A stretch of 64,000 nt of DNA from Cristatella mucedo (lineage: Eukaryota; Bryozoa; Phylactolaemata; Cristatellidae). The stretch is from positions 1-64,000 of the forward strand of contig WPIO01000171.1 in NCBI GenBank assembly GCA_009760855.2, given 5' to 3'. Numbering within the stretch: the first letter of the stretch is position 1; every line of letters begins with the position of its first letter. The notes under the pieces were generated by a model. It was not told the DNA's origin. It saw nothing but the letters and a program-made list of their open reading frames with translations, and did not search any database. Of this stretch, positions 1 to 11,234 are shown in pieces. Made by a program: the position numbers and the translations under genes.

Positions 1-289
1 CGACAAAAGCCTAGATTTCCAAAGTACTACTGAAGCCGATTGACCCCAACTAACACGTTTGTTCGCGCTTGCTTCGTCATCTTGCGCCCCCGTAGTGTAC
101 TGTGTATAGGACCCTCCCTGTAGACTTGTTTGGTTCACCCGCTGTTGTTGGCGCATGCGTTATTATAAAGAGGTCTATCCTGACGGCCGCTCGTCTTACC
201 CTAGCTCGGCGGCATGGCGAGCGGTAGCGTGGCAGGAGGATGGCGGGGTTTGGCGGGAATTAGCCTCTGACCCCTGGAACCCGGTTACA
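1..289 (-). repeat. LTR copy, 5' part, reverse orientation
   Basis: Read on the minus strand, 289 down to the window edge closely matches the first ~260 bases of the complete LTR at 42441-43181. It begins TGTAACC, as that LTR does. The copy is cut by the window edge or diverges there. What lies beyond 289 could be the inside of an LTR element or plain flank; no polypurine tract is evident. Confidence 0.75.
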
Positions 290-369
290 ATGGCAATACA
301 GAGCATGCAGCTGCTGATGAACCCGCGATAGGAAGAGCGACAGTCACTGGCCGACATCAGCTCAATAAG

Positions 370-1247
370 TGTACCCCTATACGGCGCATTCGGTTATAAC
401 AACCTTGAACTATCCGCTAAATTGGAGGCTATTCACAGAGCAGGTAAATACTGCGAAAGCATCACTGCAAAGTATATCTCCTTAAGTTAACTCAGTTAGT
501 TTTAGCCCTTAACACCGCCGCAGTCTTTGAGTCCACGACCTGGGTCGGAAAATAAAATATTTTTATCAAGGCTAGGCAAACACAATTGGGCGAAACCGGC
601 ACGTGAAGCGCATTTATGCTAAACTTCGGCCGTTGGCTCCGTATTTTCGCAATAGTTTGTTGGCATGCAGACTTCATCCGACTCGTCGGTGGCTTGACGA
701 ACGGCAGGAAGGCATTAGTTGTCCAGCGGGAGTTTCTAGCACCAAGGCTAAGAATCGGCGAGTGATACTATCGCAGACGTGCACCCTAGCACAGGCTGAG
801 CGGCTGACATTCGTTACGTCAAGCTGAGCGTCGCCTAGCCTTGGAAGGGCAAATTCTGAGTCAGCTCTCAGAGGCCTGAGAACCGGAACTGGGGACGTCC
901 TGCCCTCTCAATTTCGACGGAGGCTCTCGATTGTAGTCAACGTCGACTCCGACGATTCAAGCAGTTAAGAATCTAGCGGTATCTTGGACGGAGTACGCTT
1001 GTGCTCTTTGGACGGAGCCTGTGCAACAACGGGTGTCCGGAAGTTGATTAAGCTAGTGACACACTCGTTTGCGGTTGCGGCTTTATCTCGAGCAGTTATA
1101 GTTTACTGTGTGTAGGTACCCCTTGTAGGCTCGTGTAGTTACCTGTGTAGTGCATGCGATATTAGAACGAGGTTTAACCAGACGGTCATTCGTCTAGCCT
1201 TATCTAGCTCAGAGATGTTAAGAACAAGTGACTAAGAACATGTAACA
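370..1247 (-). repeat. diverged LTR of the same family
   Basis: On the minus strand the segment starts TGTTACA at 1247, and several blocks (around 905-1010 and 1060-1240) align in order with the LTR at 42441-43181. The other end, TGTACCCC at 370, resembles that LTR's end. The flanks AATAAG (364-369) and AATAGG (1248-1253) differ at one base and could be a decayed target duplication. The exact low-coordinate end is uncertain because similarity fades. Confidence 0.45.
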
Positions 1248-1501
1248 AATAGGTCCAATATGCAGTAGTCCTGAATCAATACTATTGGCTGAGGTACAGC
1301 TAATCTGCTGTAGTCTGCAGCTCCAAGAATAGCCGATCTCATGAGTCCGTCAGTGATGCACTGAAGGTCAAGGTAAATTCATCCGGCACAATGGCTGTGA
1401 AGCTGATTCAGCCAACATCTCCACTCGCTTAGCAGCTACAGTCAATCACGAAGTTGGTCGAAGTCCAACAGCAGTCGCCCAAATCGCATGTTTGTGTTTC
1501 C

Positions 1502-1643
1502 TGTTGTTTGGTCGCACAGTAGAGAACCAGCCGACGCCCAACACCGACAGTTTATTCCCAACACACGGAGCGCTGGAGCGCACGGATCCCCACAGCCCCT
1601 CCTCTCATGCGACTCCCCTCCCCTAATCGATTCCGATGACTCA
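1502..1643 (-). repeat. Ty3/gypsy 3' terminal direct repeat
   Basis: This 142-bp segment is nearly identical to 5145-5286. Read in element orientation it runs TGAGTC to AACAACA, so it has TG...CA ends. Inside it are a purine-rich run resembling a polypurine tract and an AATAAA polyadenylation signal. The integrase frame reads into the repeat. No matching target duplication is visible at 1497-1501 and 5287-5291. Confidence 0.75.
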
Positions 1644-2511
1644 TGACATGGCGACGCACACCGTCGATCTCGATTCCCACGCCCTGGCCCTCACTGGTTA
1701 CCGTGCCCTCGGGCCACTCGGTCGTGCAACGAGCGCCAGCAGGCTTCACAAAGACTCGCTGGCCGACCGCATATTGAGCAGTCCTCGGGCCCTGACCTGT
1801 CTGTGCTCTGAAGAGGGGGCTTTTCCACTGATAGGAGAACAGCCTTCTGCAGGGCACCGATTCCTCGTGCAACCCGGCTGTTGGCGAGATGTTGTACCAA
1901 TACACCATCATCAGGATGTTCTTTCCCGTGCGAGCCGCCATTCCCTTGATGGTCCTGTGGTTTCGCTCAACGATGCCGTTTCCGGAGGGTATATAGGCGC
2001 AACGGTATATAGGCTCCACGCCCCAACGGTCGTAAAGACCGCGAAGAGCTGTTGAGCGAAAGCTCGCATCGTTGTCCATGAGCAGCTGCTTCGGAGGGCC
2101 ACGCTCCCTAAAAATTTCGCCCAGATTTTGCACCAAAGAGTTTTCCCCCTCGTCGGGTATTCGCCTCCAAATAGCGAAACGGTTCGGTCCACAATCTACC
2201 ACGGTCAGATATTTTTGACCCTTGAAATGCGTAACGTTGCAGGCCAGGCGCTGCCAATTCTCGCTCGCATTCAGCACGCCTGGACTCCATGCGACTGGTG
2301 CAGGATCGATCGACTTGCAACGAGGGCAGGCCTTCACGACGGCTTTGATGTCCTTTCGCCGGATAGCAGCTTTTGGGTGGCACATTCTGGCTAGGTACAG
2401 TGTCCTGTCAACTCCAAAGTGGTAAAGGCTGTGGAAACTCTGTAGGTCGACGCTGACCGCCGGCGAAGACGCCTGCTCTGGAACAGCGAGACAGCTTACA
2501 TTCGCCCTCAT
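1552..2511 (-). pseudogene. Ty3/gypsy integrase
   Basis: This is the retroelement integrase part of pol, which inserts element cDNA into host DNA. An upstream histidine/cysteine zinc-binding segment (YHFGVDRTLYLARMCHP ... CPRC) precedes an rve catalytic core. The core shows the aspartate of TVVDCGPNRF, the aspartate of LLMDNDASF and the glutamate of GIVERNHRTIKG, in DDE order. The C-terminus reads into the terminal repeat. The segment is open for 319 residues but is separated from reverse transcriptase/RNase H by a short broken linker (about 2512-2640). Position after RNase H supports Ty3/gypsy order. Confidence 0.8.
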
Positions 2512-2640
2512 CCATTTCTGAGCGACGCGGGTCAGCTGGTCGGCTTAATTGTTGGATGATCGCACCAGGACTACGGAAGCCTTCAGTCCACACTCTGACA
2601 CCGTGTCGGCTATCAGTGCTAGCCTGCGTTTGATAAGCGC

Positions 2641-3860
2641 CTATCCCATGCCGTAGGCTCGTACAGGCTTATCTCCAACTAGCAGTGACTGTAGCCATCC
2701 GTGAACAGTTGCTGAATCTGTCCGAATCTCCACCTGCAGTAATGACCAAGCAATGGCCAGATTGAGGCCCTTGATGACAGCCTCCAGCTCAGCAAGATTG
2801 ATGTGGGCTACATCGGCAGCTTTTCGCAGCCAGGAGGCATCCTCGACGATTCTTCCTCCTATATCCAGGCATGTGCCGATAGCAAGGCTGCTGGCATCAC
2901 ACCAGAGGATGCCACTATCCAGATTCGGCACATTCCAAATGCCTGAGACTGGATCGTCGTCATGCAATCGCTGCATCAATTCACTCGCCATGGCTATGAC
3001 ATTTTCACCAACCAATGAGTCCCAACCGACATCGCTAGCGGCTCGCTTTAAGTAACTGCAGGCCCGGCGAAGCCAGCCTGCGATTGGGATATGCCCGATC
3101 AGCTGCCCGCACCACGAAAACAGCTGGCGTCGCGATGGGGCGTTGGGCAATGCGCTCACCACGTTATCGCGGCGCCAGCGAAGCTCCTCACCTTCCTTTG
3201 GCTTGCATACGCGAAGGCCAAGGACCCTTCCGCCAGCGAGGATTTCTGGCGGCTTAGCCTCCAAACCAAACGTTCGTAGCAAGTCGATTACCTCACCATT
3301 CGAGACCACGCTGTTATTGACAACAATATCGTCGACAAACGAATCGGTACCAGTACGAACTCGCTCATCCATGGACAGGACCTTTGTCAGAATCACGGTC
3401 ATTTTTTTCGGGGCGACATTAAGTCCGAAACCTAGTCGTGTGAGGCAGTACCGACGGCCTTTGTACTTCACTACCTGATATTGCCAGAGAGCTGGATCAA
3501 CATGCACCTCCAAGCATGCTTTTCGCAGGTCAATTATGCTCACGCTCTTGCCCAGCCATCGCCACGCTCTGAGCTTAGTGCTACACACCGCTACCAGCCA
3601 TGTGGCTCGATATAAACTGATTATGTTCTCGGTAGTCCATCACGGGCCTCACTTTGCCCTTACTTGCCTGTACGACGGCCATTAGAGGGATCAGGCCACC
3701 ACAATGACCAGCGAACCGCTGCAACCAGCCTTCCTTGATCCACTCTTCCACCTCCTTTTTGTAGTCGGCACGAATTTCCTCTCCCACATGATATGAAGCG
3801 ACATGGTTCGTCAATTGGGGGACGACACAACGATTCGTCCACTCCCACTTGACTGACCAG
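2641..3860 (-). pseudogene. Ty3/gypsy reverse transcriptase and RNase H
   Basis: These are the polymerase and RNase H domains that copy element RNA into DNA. The N-terminal fingers region (VRPVMDYRE) lies in one frame at 3581-3814. The rest lies in another frame from 3588 down, with LTRLGFGLN and the catalytic FVDDI box, a variant of YXDD. RNase H follows with GILWCDASS, LAELEAV and RTDSATVHGW, the expected D-E-D series. A frameshift near 3585 separates the parts, and the frame ends at 2641 before the integrase. The element is non-functional as written. Confidence 0.8.
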
Positions 3861-3895
3861 CGCCCCCGATGGAAAACTGCCTTAAAGTCCCTGTC

Positions 3896-4335
3896 CTAAA
3901 TCAGTAAGTCAGCGGCCGACGATGCTACAGCACGTTTGACGCTAGGAGACGCCACTACTGCTGCCTCATAACGGTGTGCTGGCCCTGGAACTCTCCTTTG
4001 GCACATGAACTCAACATGACCAGCGGAAGGACCGATAATCACGCCGCCTAGGAGTTCAATGGCATCCATACCGAGTAGTAACCCAAAACCAGGAAGAACA
4101 TCTGACACAAGGCAGTCCAGCACTATGGTTCGTCCGCAGAGGGCTACCGTAGCGACGCACGTGGACTTGCAGAAGCCGTGGCTCCATTCATCATCACGAC
4201 CTCCTCACACGCTCGCCTCACCCTCGCATGGTCCGCATGCGTCGCCGAAATGATGAACCTCAAACACCCAGTATCCACGATCGCAGACGCCTCGGAGTTT
4301 TCAATGAGGACACGTACCGAAGGAAGGCGCGCCAT
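3896..4335 (-). pseudogene. Ty3/gypsy aspartic protease (retropepsin)
   Basis: This is the protease that would mature the Gag-Pol polyprotein. The segment 4144-4335 has the active-site triad context AIVDTGC (D-T-G). A second frame, 3896-4123, has the flap-distal signature LLLGMDAIELLGG typical of retropepsin C-termini. The frame break near 4130 splits the domain. It sits between the Gag zinc knuckles and reverse transcriptase, as in gypsy elements. Confidence 0.7.
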
Positions 4336-4374
4336 AACGGAGGGAAAGCACCGGCGCAGTAATGCATGCTCTCC

Positions 4375-5103
4375 CTACTCGTTTTTTAGCCAGTTTGGTA
4401 CGACGGCCCGATCCGAGCAGTTAGCAGCGAGATGTTGAATGCTCCCACAGACGTAGCAGTGTCGCCCGCGACCACGGCGAGCCGCTTTAGAAGGACAATC
4501 ACGGCTTAAGTGCGCGACAGCCTTGCACAGGAAACACACATCTCTGTTAGTCAGTGCCCGAGGAGGCCATACTGAACGAGAACCAGATGCGAAGCAACTT
4601 TTTGCCGCCTTCGGAATGCTGACGCTCGCCTTTACTATGACGCGAGCCTTCTCGACAAGAACATCTGCAGGCATTTCCGCGAGGTTGCATGAGGCTTGGA
4701 GGTGCCTCTTTGCGGCCTCCGACAGCCCAGCGACAAAGACGCATTTGACAAAATTACCGGCCACCAGCCTAGCCAACCGATTCAAGTCCGCCCAAAAGCC
4801 ATCCACATTTTCACTGTCAGCAAGGCGACGCGAGGCGAATTCCTCGTAGGCATCGAAGCGATTTGGTTAGAATGCTGCCAGCAGCGCTTTTCTTACCGTG
4901 GCATAGTCTTCCTTAGCCGCCTCGGGGACGCCATCGTAGACCGCATATGCCACACGTGTAAGGAATAGCGGTAGGAAATTTTGTAAGTCATCAACTCCTT
5001 GCATCTTGGTCAATCTTTCGAACCGATTTAGCCATTCAGCGAAGTCTCCGTTGCCGTCGAATTGCGAAATTTTTGCTTCCATCAGTTGTAATTTCAGACT
5101 CAT
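4375..5103 (-). pseudogene. Ty3/gypsy Gag with two zinc knuckles
   Basis: This is the structural Gag protein that packages element RNA. The start at 5103 opens MSLKLQLMEAKISQFDG, and the N-terminal half has the FAEWLNRFERL pattern of retrotransposon Gag. Near the C-terminus are two CCHC knuckles, CFLCKAVAHLSRDC and CYVCGSIQHLAANC. One in-frame TAA at 4867-4869 interrupts an otherwise continuous frame. Starting inside the adjacent repeat (5226) is less likely because that sequence is the terminal repeat. Confidence 0.8.
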
Positions 5104-5144
5104 CTTTATATGGACCACACAGTCGCTCCCACCGAGAAATAGCT

Positions 5145-5286
5145 TGTTGTTTGGTCGCACAGTAGAGAACCAGCCGATGCCCAACACCGACAGTTTATTC
5201 CCAACACACGGAGCCCTAGAGTACACAGATCCCCGCAGCCCCTACTCTCACTCGACTCCCCTCCCCTGATCGACTCCGATGACTCA
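5145..5286 (-). repeat. Ty3/gypsy 5' terminal direct repeat
   Basis: Partner of 1502-1643: same length, same TG...CA ends and the same internal AATAAA. The two copies differ at only a modest number of positions. The Gag start codon lies about 40 bases inside the element. Confidence 0.75.
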
Positions 5287-5288
5287 TC

Positions 5289-5485
5289 GACCACAACAGT
5301 GCACCGGCCGATCCTGATGGTGAATCCACTATCTGGCCACCAGCTGGTCCATGCCACATCAAAGGTGGACCACAGCAGTGCACTGGCCGACCCTGATGGT
5401 GAATCCACCATCTGGCCACCAGCTGGTTACCGGCCTGTGTTCATACCACATCACAGGTGGACCACAGCTGTGCACCGGCCCCTCT
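5289..5485. repeat. minisatellite, about 2.3 units
   Basis: Units begin at 5289, 5368 and 5460 with GACCACA(A/G)C. The second unit carries a 13-base insertion. The array abuts the gypsy 5' repeat and may belong to the insertion site or to a longer LTR. Confidence 0.7.
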
Positions 5486-5639
5486 CTTTGGTGCTTCTAA
5501 CAGCTCACCAGTGGCTTATCAGACATACAATACATACATACGAACTACATTTCCAGAGAGGTTTCTACAGGAAATTAGCTATGTTTTCCTCAGACCGTAG
5601 CGTTGTAGTAAGTCTATAATGTAGGAGTCTGATTAAGAG

Positions 5640-6600
5640 TTTTAATTTTGCAGGCTCGGTTTCAGGTTACATGGATGCCGATAATCCAATGAGCTTCTCC
5701 TAGATCCTTCATAGCAAATGCCTCAGAAAGTCGCTATTTGACAAAAGACAGACCTATTGCAATGCCACAGAGAACTAGGTCATCAACGGAAACAGCAGTA
5801 AATGCACAGTCACCACATTTATTGCACCTGTATAGGTTATTGTCAGCCTCAAGTGAAAGAAAGCCCATGTCGCAAAGCTGCTTGTCAAGCTTTTCGTTCC
5901 AAGCACGAGGTGCTTGCTAAGGACCATACAGTGACTTTTTGAGTCGCCACACAAGTTGTTCAGTACCTCTCTGAGGTATAACCTCTGGTAGTTCAAGGCA
6001 TATCTCTTCCTCAAGGTCACCGTGGAGATAAGCCGTTTTGACGTCCATTTGATGAATCTCTAGGTCCATCATAGCAGCAATTGATACGACGGTTCTCAGA
6101 GAGTTGAACTTCACGACTGGTGCAAATGTCTCTGTGAAGTCAATACCGTCTACCTGAGAATTGCCCTCAGCAAGTAAACGAATTTTGGGCAGCTGATTGA
6201 CCCGTCTGCGTTTCTCTTTACTTTGAAGACAAATTTGCAACCGATGGCTTGCCTGCCCTCGGGTAATCCGACGACCTCATAAACATCATTACTGTTTTCT
6301 TCATCATGTATTCTAGCTGTTCTTCGAGCTCGAGTTGTCCCTCTTAGGGGTGCATCATCTAACTCTGTGGGAGCATGTTGCAGCGTAAGTTGAGCCGTAA
6401 ATGCATCGTCAGTCACAGCTTGGACTTTTTTCACCGACTTTGCAGGAACTGTTATTTCGGGATCCTGCACAGCATTCTCCCCTGGCACTGTAAAAACTCG
6501 GTCAGATTTGCACGAGTGAGTAGCAGATAAAGTTGGCCGTCTCATAGTAGTGTAACCGTGCAGATGCTCGTCCCCCGGCTCTCTACCGGTGGACTGTGTG
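5640..6600 (-). pseudogene. Ty1/copia reverse transcriptase fragment
   Basis: Copia-type reverse transcriptase, recognised by KFVFKVKRNADGS, FTETFAPVVKF, SLRTVVSIAAMMDLEIHQMD, VKTAYLHGDLEEEI and VWRLKKSLYG in order, then QAPRAWNEKLD and FAMKDLGEAHW in later frames. Frame changes near 6200 and a stop after KKSLYGP (about 5917) break the domain. The stretch before it (6330-6600) is charged and probably the linker after integrase. The RNase H end is missing. The protease of a related element is at 7434-7733 on the same strand, but the integrase expected between them is absent. Confidence 0.8.
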
Positions 6601-6719
6601 ATGCAGTGCTGCTGTGGGGTTAAAACACAGGCGGCCACAACTGGATGCCGAAAGCAACAGTTTATTGCAGGCCTGTTAGTAGCAGTTATGCACCAGCACA
6701 CGGTGTCAGTCACAAGCTT

Positions 6720-6870
6720 TATGCGGCGCTCACCGGATCGACGGAGTTAACTGTGCGAACTCCCAAAGCCCGACTATAATAACTACCCTCCGCGTTTATG
6801 AGGCTCGAACCGGACCAACTGAGTTAACTGCGTGAGAACTCCCGAAGCCCAACTACAATAAGCCACCACG
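6720..6870. repeat. imperfect tandem pair of about 72 bp
   Basis: Segments starting near 6729 and 6801 share CCGGA..., GAGTTAACTG, GAACTCCC(A/G)AAGCCC and A-ACTA-AATAA in the same order. They sit between the copia halves and may derive from an LTR. Confidence 0.5.
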
Positions 6871-7085
6871 CGACTGCGTCGCTAGCACTGGTCCCGTCCC
6901 CGATGGCGGACTGATGCAGCACCTCAAGATACGAGCAGTTAACTGAGTAGCCGTCAGAACACAACTGTGCAGATTAAGTCGCACTTAGCTGTTTGTCGCC
7001 GTAGGTTCGTCTCTCGTGCTCTTGAAGCGTAGTCTCGAATTGACTGCCCAAGCTGCAGCCCAGAGCTCTGTCTGTCATGTCCTTT

Positions 7086-7187
<102 letters not shown>

Positions 7188-7433
7188 CTCTTGACCTTGA
7201 GCATAGCTGCTATTGCTTTTGTCGGACCCTAGCTCTTGGTGTCAGTCCTCGGCCTAATTTTTCTTGGCAAGTCTTTGGCTAGTCCGCCTGCTACGGTTAC
7301 TCTAGGTGCCCTAGTCAGACCCACTAAGGCAAGAGCTAATATCGCGGCTAGCCTGAGAGCTGTTCCGTTGCAGTAGTACCTAGATGGTAGAAAAGTCTCC
7401 CTGGTCTTATGCAAGAAGCAGCCACTTCTTTTT

Positions 7434-7733
7434 ACCCAGGATTGGTGAAAGACACATGATCACCGTCAAACTCAACTTTATAGCCTCTTAGGAGGTATTA
7501 TCTCAAAGAAAAAGGTTCTTGGCAAGTTTGGGTACGAGCAAATAATCTCGAAGTTCGGCTTCCCACCATGCAGTACCTACATGCAACTGAATACGCACGG
7601 TGCTCATGCCGATCGCTTTAAATACTTCACCGTCACCCACCACGCCACTTCGAGCCATTTTCTCGCAGTATGTGAAGAGTTCGGGCTCATTGGACATATG
7701 CTGCGTGGCTCCAGAGTCTGTGTCAATTAACAA
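7434..7733 (-). pseudogene. Ty1/copia protease fragment
   Basis: The frame 7503-7733 contains LIDTDSGATQHMS, the DSGAT active site of copia proteases, and ends in VPKLAKNLFL, the usual protease-to-integrase junction. Decayed codons continue to about 7434. Integrase is not found downstream; a CT microsatellite and unrelated repeats occupy its place. It is a fragment of a copia element, possibly the same one as 5640-6600. Confidence 0.75.
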
Positions 7734-7754
7734 AGGGCGACTTGCACAGTTTCA

Positions 7755-9175
7755 ATATGTAAATGTGGTTAGTGGCAGTGTGCACACTGTCAGCATGCAG
7801 AAGCACATAAAGGAAAGTCATAAGGACATAACAAGTTCAATTTAAACAAGTGCACTTTAAGCTTTTTTTTTAATGTCGTCCTGTCAGGGCATGTTGAGCC
7901 ATCGCTTCAAAGGTTTTTAAATTCGTACGAGGTATAGCTAGACGATTTTAGTCAGAACAGCCGGTTATACGATGCTTAGCATGATAAGTAGTTCTGATAG
8001 GTAAACTGTAGTCAGACAATGAAAGGACCTGAAAGTAAGTGACATAACTTTGAAGTCGATAGGCTGCATGGTAGGGAGCCAGTGCAAGTCAGCTAGGCGG
8101 TGTGATATGGCAACTGCTCCGACCAAGCCAGACAAGCATAAGTGCATATTTATGCACCAACTGTGAGTGCATGATTGCACAGTCGGTAACCAGTAAGCAG
8201 TGATTTACAGAAGTCGAGGCGATACGTAACAAATGCACGGACAATTTAGACATGATATCCCTGTTTAAACTAGCCAAATTTTAGCAATCTTATGCAGCTG
8301 AAAGTAGGCAGACTGGACTGTGGAGCTGATGTGGTCGTCCAATGAAAGATAAAATTAGACTAGGACACCTAGATTACGTGCAGATTCAAGAATATATATC
8401 TTGGCAGAGCCGGTATTAACCATTTCGCTTGTGCGATTTCGGAATCACACTTGATCCACAGACGATTGTTGCCTGTCTACGTAAATGCTCTAGTGTCTCC
8501 CACTGAGATAAGACATATACAATTGCAGTGCAGTGCTAGTGATGCCAAGGCGAGATGAGACACCCAAGAATAACTTGGTGATCGACAGTATCAAACTTTC
8601 CTGAAAGTTCAAAGAAAACAAGCAGAGAAACTTGACCTAAGTCGGCATTCCTGAAAAGATAGTTACAAACCCGAAGCGCTGCTGACTCAGTGGAGTGATT
8701 AACTCTAAAACCAGACTGGAATATACTTGCTAGGTTTGAAGTTTTAATATGGGAGTTCACCTGGTCTGCTTCAACTCTTTCTAGTCTTTAATAGGAAAAG
8801 AAGTAGAGCGACTAGGATCAAGTTAATGATTATAATAATAATAATAATGCACTTGATAAAGCGCCCTCAGAGAACTCACTCTCTTTCTAGGCCCTTTACA
8901 TTTGCTGCAAAGGGAAATGCAGTTGGTTCAAGTTCTCTTGGTCTTTCTTAATTAGAGGCCTAACAACAACCACTTTGAAAGGCAAAGGGAAAGACCTGAG
9001 GCTAAAGACATATTTGTTCTGTTTGTTACTTATGGCAGCAGCAGATCTATACATCACATCAGTAGGACAGTAAGAATAGGGTCTATAGGGCTTAGAAGTC
9101 TTCTTTGACTGGGAGATGAATTTCAGAATGGAGTCATTCGTGACAGGTTTGCATTTGGACAATAAGGAATAGGGG
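7755..9175 (-). mobile_element. CR1/L2-like LINE, 5'-truncated, with nested copy
   Basis: The minus strand reads the pre-RT and RT region in 8896-9162 (FKVVVVRPLIKKDQENLN), then QSGFRVNHSTESAALRV and KFDTVDHQVILG in 8536-8760, then the C-terminal ADLHWLPTMQPIDFKV in 7965-8277, then the 3' untranslated part to about 7755. At 8836-8925 an (AAT)n-tailed 3' end of another copy in the same orientation interrupts the RT domain. Stops and frameshifts are numerous. Confidence 0.8.
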
Positions 9176-9379
9176 CAGAGGAATATAATGGGGTGCTGCT
9201 ACCTTAAAGATTAAATATAAATTATATAAAGACTATATAATCTTGTCTATCTGGCTGACAAAGAAGCTAGAGAGGCGATCATCTAGACCCCACAAGGATC
9301 ACCAGGTAGGGAGCAAATCTAGGAGCAGGAAAGGAAAGGCTTGATAGTCAGCATAATCATTTTTGATTAAATATCTGTG

Positions 9380-9975
9380 ACTCGACAGCCATTAGGCAAC
9401 TGCAGCTGGTGATGAATATGGCTGCACGGCTAGTTATCAAATCCTAGAGGTTTGACTATGTGTCTCCTTTGCTAAAAGAGCCAGGATGGCTGCCGGTTGA
9501 TAGATGAATACAGAGCAACGTTCTTATGCTGACCCACAAGGCTCACCACTGCTTGGCACCTTTATACCTAGCTGAACTGCCTCACCAGTTTCAGTCTCCT
9601 CGTGCGCTCAGGTCCTGTAAGGATTATAAATTAGCTGTTCCGTTCTTCTGCTTAAAGACTGTTGGCGACAGAAGCTCTTGCTCTGTAGGCCCTAGACTGT
9701 GGAACTCACTTCCACAATTCTTATGCTAAGACATATATTATCCTGCTACCTAATGGGGCACATCCTTTCTAGACGTTCTGAGATACTACTTCCATGCTGT
9801 TCACTTCCTAGACTGGCCTCCTGATTCAGCTATGCTTCTTACTTTCTCTTTGTTGCCTGAGAATGAAATCTGTTGGCTACTGCATGGGAGCTAAAAGCTG
9901 CTTAGACTTTTTTGTGCAAATAAACTCTCCTTCGTAGTACCTACTAGTCTTTGCGGCTTTGTTGAGTTACAGAGA
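9380..9975 (+). mobile_element. LINE family B 3' fragment
   Basis: The C-terminal part of a LINE ORF2 is recognisable as LYLAELPHQFQSPRALRS and LKTVGDRSS, then GPRLWNSLPQF. The 3' part ends near a TAGTCTTTG-GG-GAGTTACAG motif shared with the copies at 13670 and 22450, which defines a second LINE family. Confidence 0.7.
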
Positions 9976-10136
9976 TAAATTGCAGAAAAAGGATCGAGGG
10001 CTGACCCTTGTGGAACTCCAAATGTGACTGGTCTGTTGTATGAGACTTGACCTCTACATGACAATGTTGACATAGTGAAGTGATATAATGGAGATAGCCT
10101 CTGGGCATTAGCTCAGAGTTATGTTGCATGCACTTC

Positions 10137-10262
10137 CTGATCCAGGTCGTGGGTCATAACTCTTGCAGGAGGCAATTCTTTGTAGCCACTGAGACCGGGA
10201 GTGATATATGCTACGGCTATGAGGCTGCAAAGTCAGCTAGCCATTTCTTTAATTACTTAAAA
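10137..10262 (+). mobile_element. tRNA-derived SINE, degraded
   Basis: GGTCGTGGGT and then GGCAATTCTTTGTAGCCACTG align with the SINE copies at 21950 and 23171. The B-box-like segment is damaged. Confidence 0.5.
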
Positions 10263-10302
10263 AAGAGGAGAAATGAGAGAGCCAGAGACCATACACGAAC
10301 GT

Positions 10303-10304
<2 letters not shown>

Positions 10305-10347
<43 letters not shown>
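10305..10347. repeat. (GT)n microsatellite
   Basis: About 18 GT units followed by ATGTGTG. Confidence 0.97.
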
Positions 10348-10969
10348 CATATTAATGTGCGAAGGGGCGTGTGCATGCACACTCATGTAAAATGTCGATT
10401 CAGAGAGGCCACTACAGGATGAATAAATAGGTGAGCGGCCTCAAAGAATGAATGCTATCCCCAATCGTGGCACTAGAGGCCGGTGACCGGCATTTATACC
10501 AACAATGCGCTGCTCACCGGCAACGGTGTTGCGAGCACACAGCGAATACAACTCCCAGGGTGTCCGGATTCAATGTTCAGCTGAGGTGCAAGGGAGTGCA
10601 CACACACTCGAGCAACCCTTACAGTGCATGATGCTGACGACATAATTGCCCTTGGGCAGGCCGTTTGCAAATACACTGCTGCTGTTGCTCCAGTTCCAAA
10701 TGCGGTAGAGCCTCCGGAAGTCAGGCAACGCCGGAGTGCACATAAACCCGATGAGGTCCTCGTACTCGTAACCGTTGTTGCTATTTGTCTCCGTGTCCAG
10801 TTCCCATATGCTCTTACGCCGATTGGGTGGCTTTATCGGATTGTATCTGTTCTTGAAGGCTGCAAATGAGCCAAGGGTGCACAGTTCTGAGCTTCACAGT
10901 GCCCCCTAGCGGTGGCAACTCCTCGCAGGAACGGCAGCGGGTAGGGGCAGTGGTGGGCAATTTTGGTAG

Positions 10970-11180
10970 AAGGGAGGAGGCAGGAAGGGCTGTAGGGAGG
11001 ACTAGAGAGAGGAAGGGATGGAACAGGAGGGAGGACTAGAGAAAGGAAGGGATGGAACAGGAGGGAGGAAGAACAGCAAAGGCAAAGGAAGGAAAGGAAG
11101 GAGAGGGAAGAAAAAGGAGGAAGGAAGGAGAGAGAAGGCAGAGGAAGGAATGCAAGGAGAGGAAACGAATAGGAGGAAGA
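10970..11180. repeat. purine-rich GGAAGG tract
   Basis: The + strand is almost pure A/G. A 34-base unit, GGAAGGGATGGAACAGGAGG and following, is repeated at 11012 and 11046. The long frames over it on both strands are low-complexity artefacts. Confidence 0.85.
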
Positions 11181-11234
11181 GAGCCATCGGTAGCATGCAA
11201 AGCTAGGCGAATGCATGGCCTACCGTCAGCCAAC

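Noticed and set aside
1340-1385. Possible hammerhead ribozyme (ATGAGTCCGTCAGTG)
   Set aside because: The core CTGATGA is altered and no GAAA segment follows a matching stem II; only a small CAGTG/CACTG hairpin is present.
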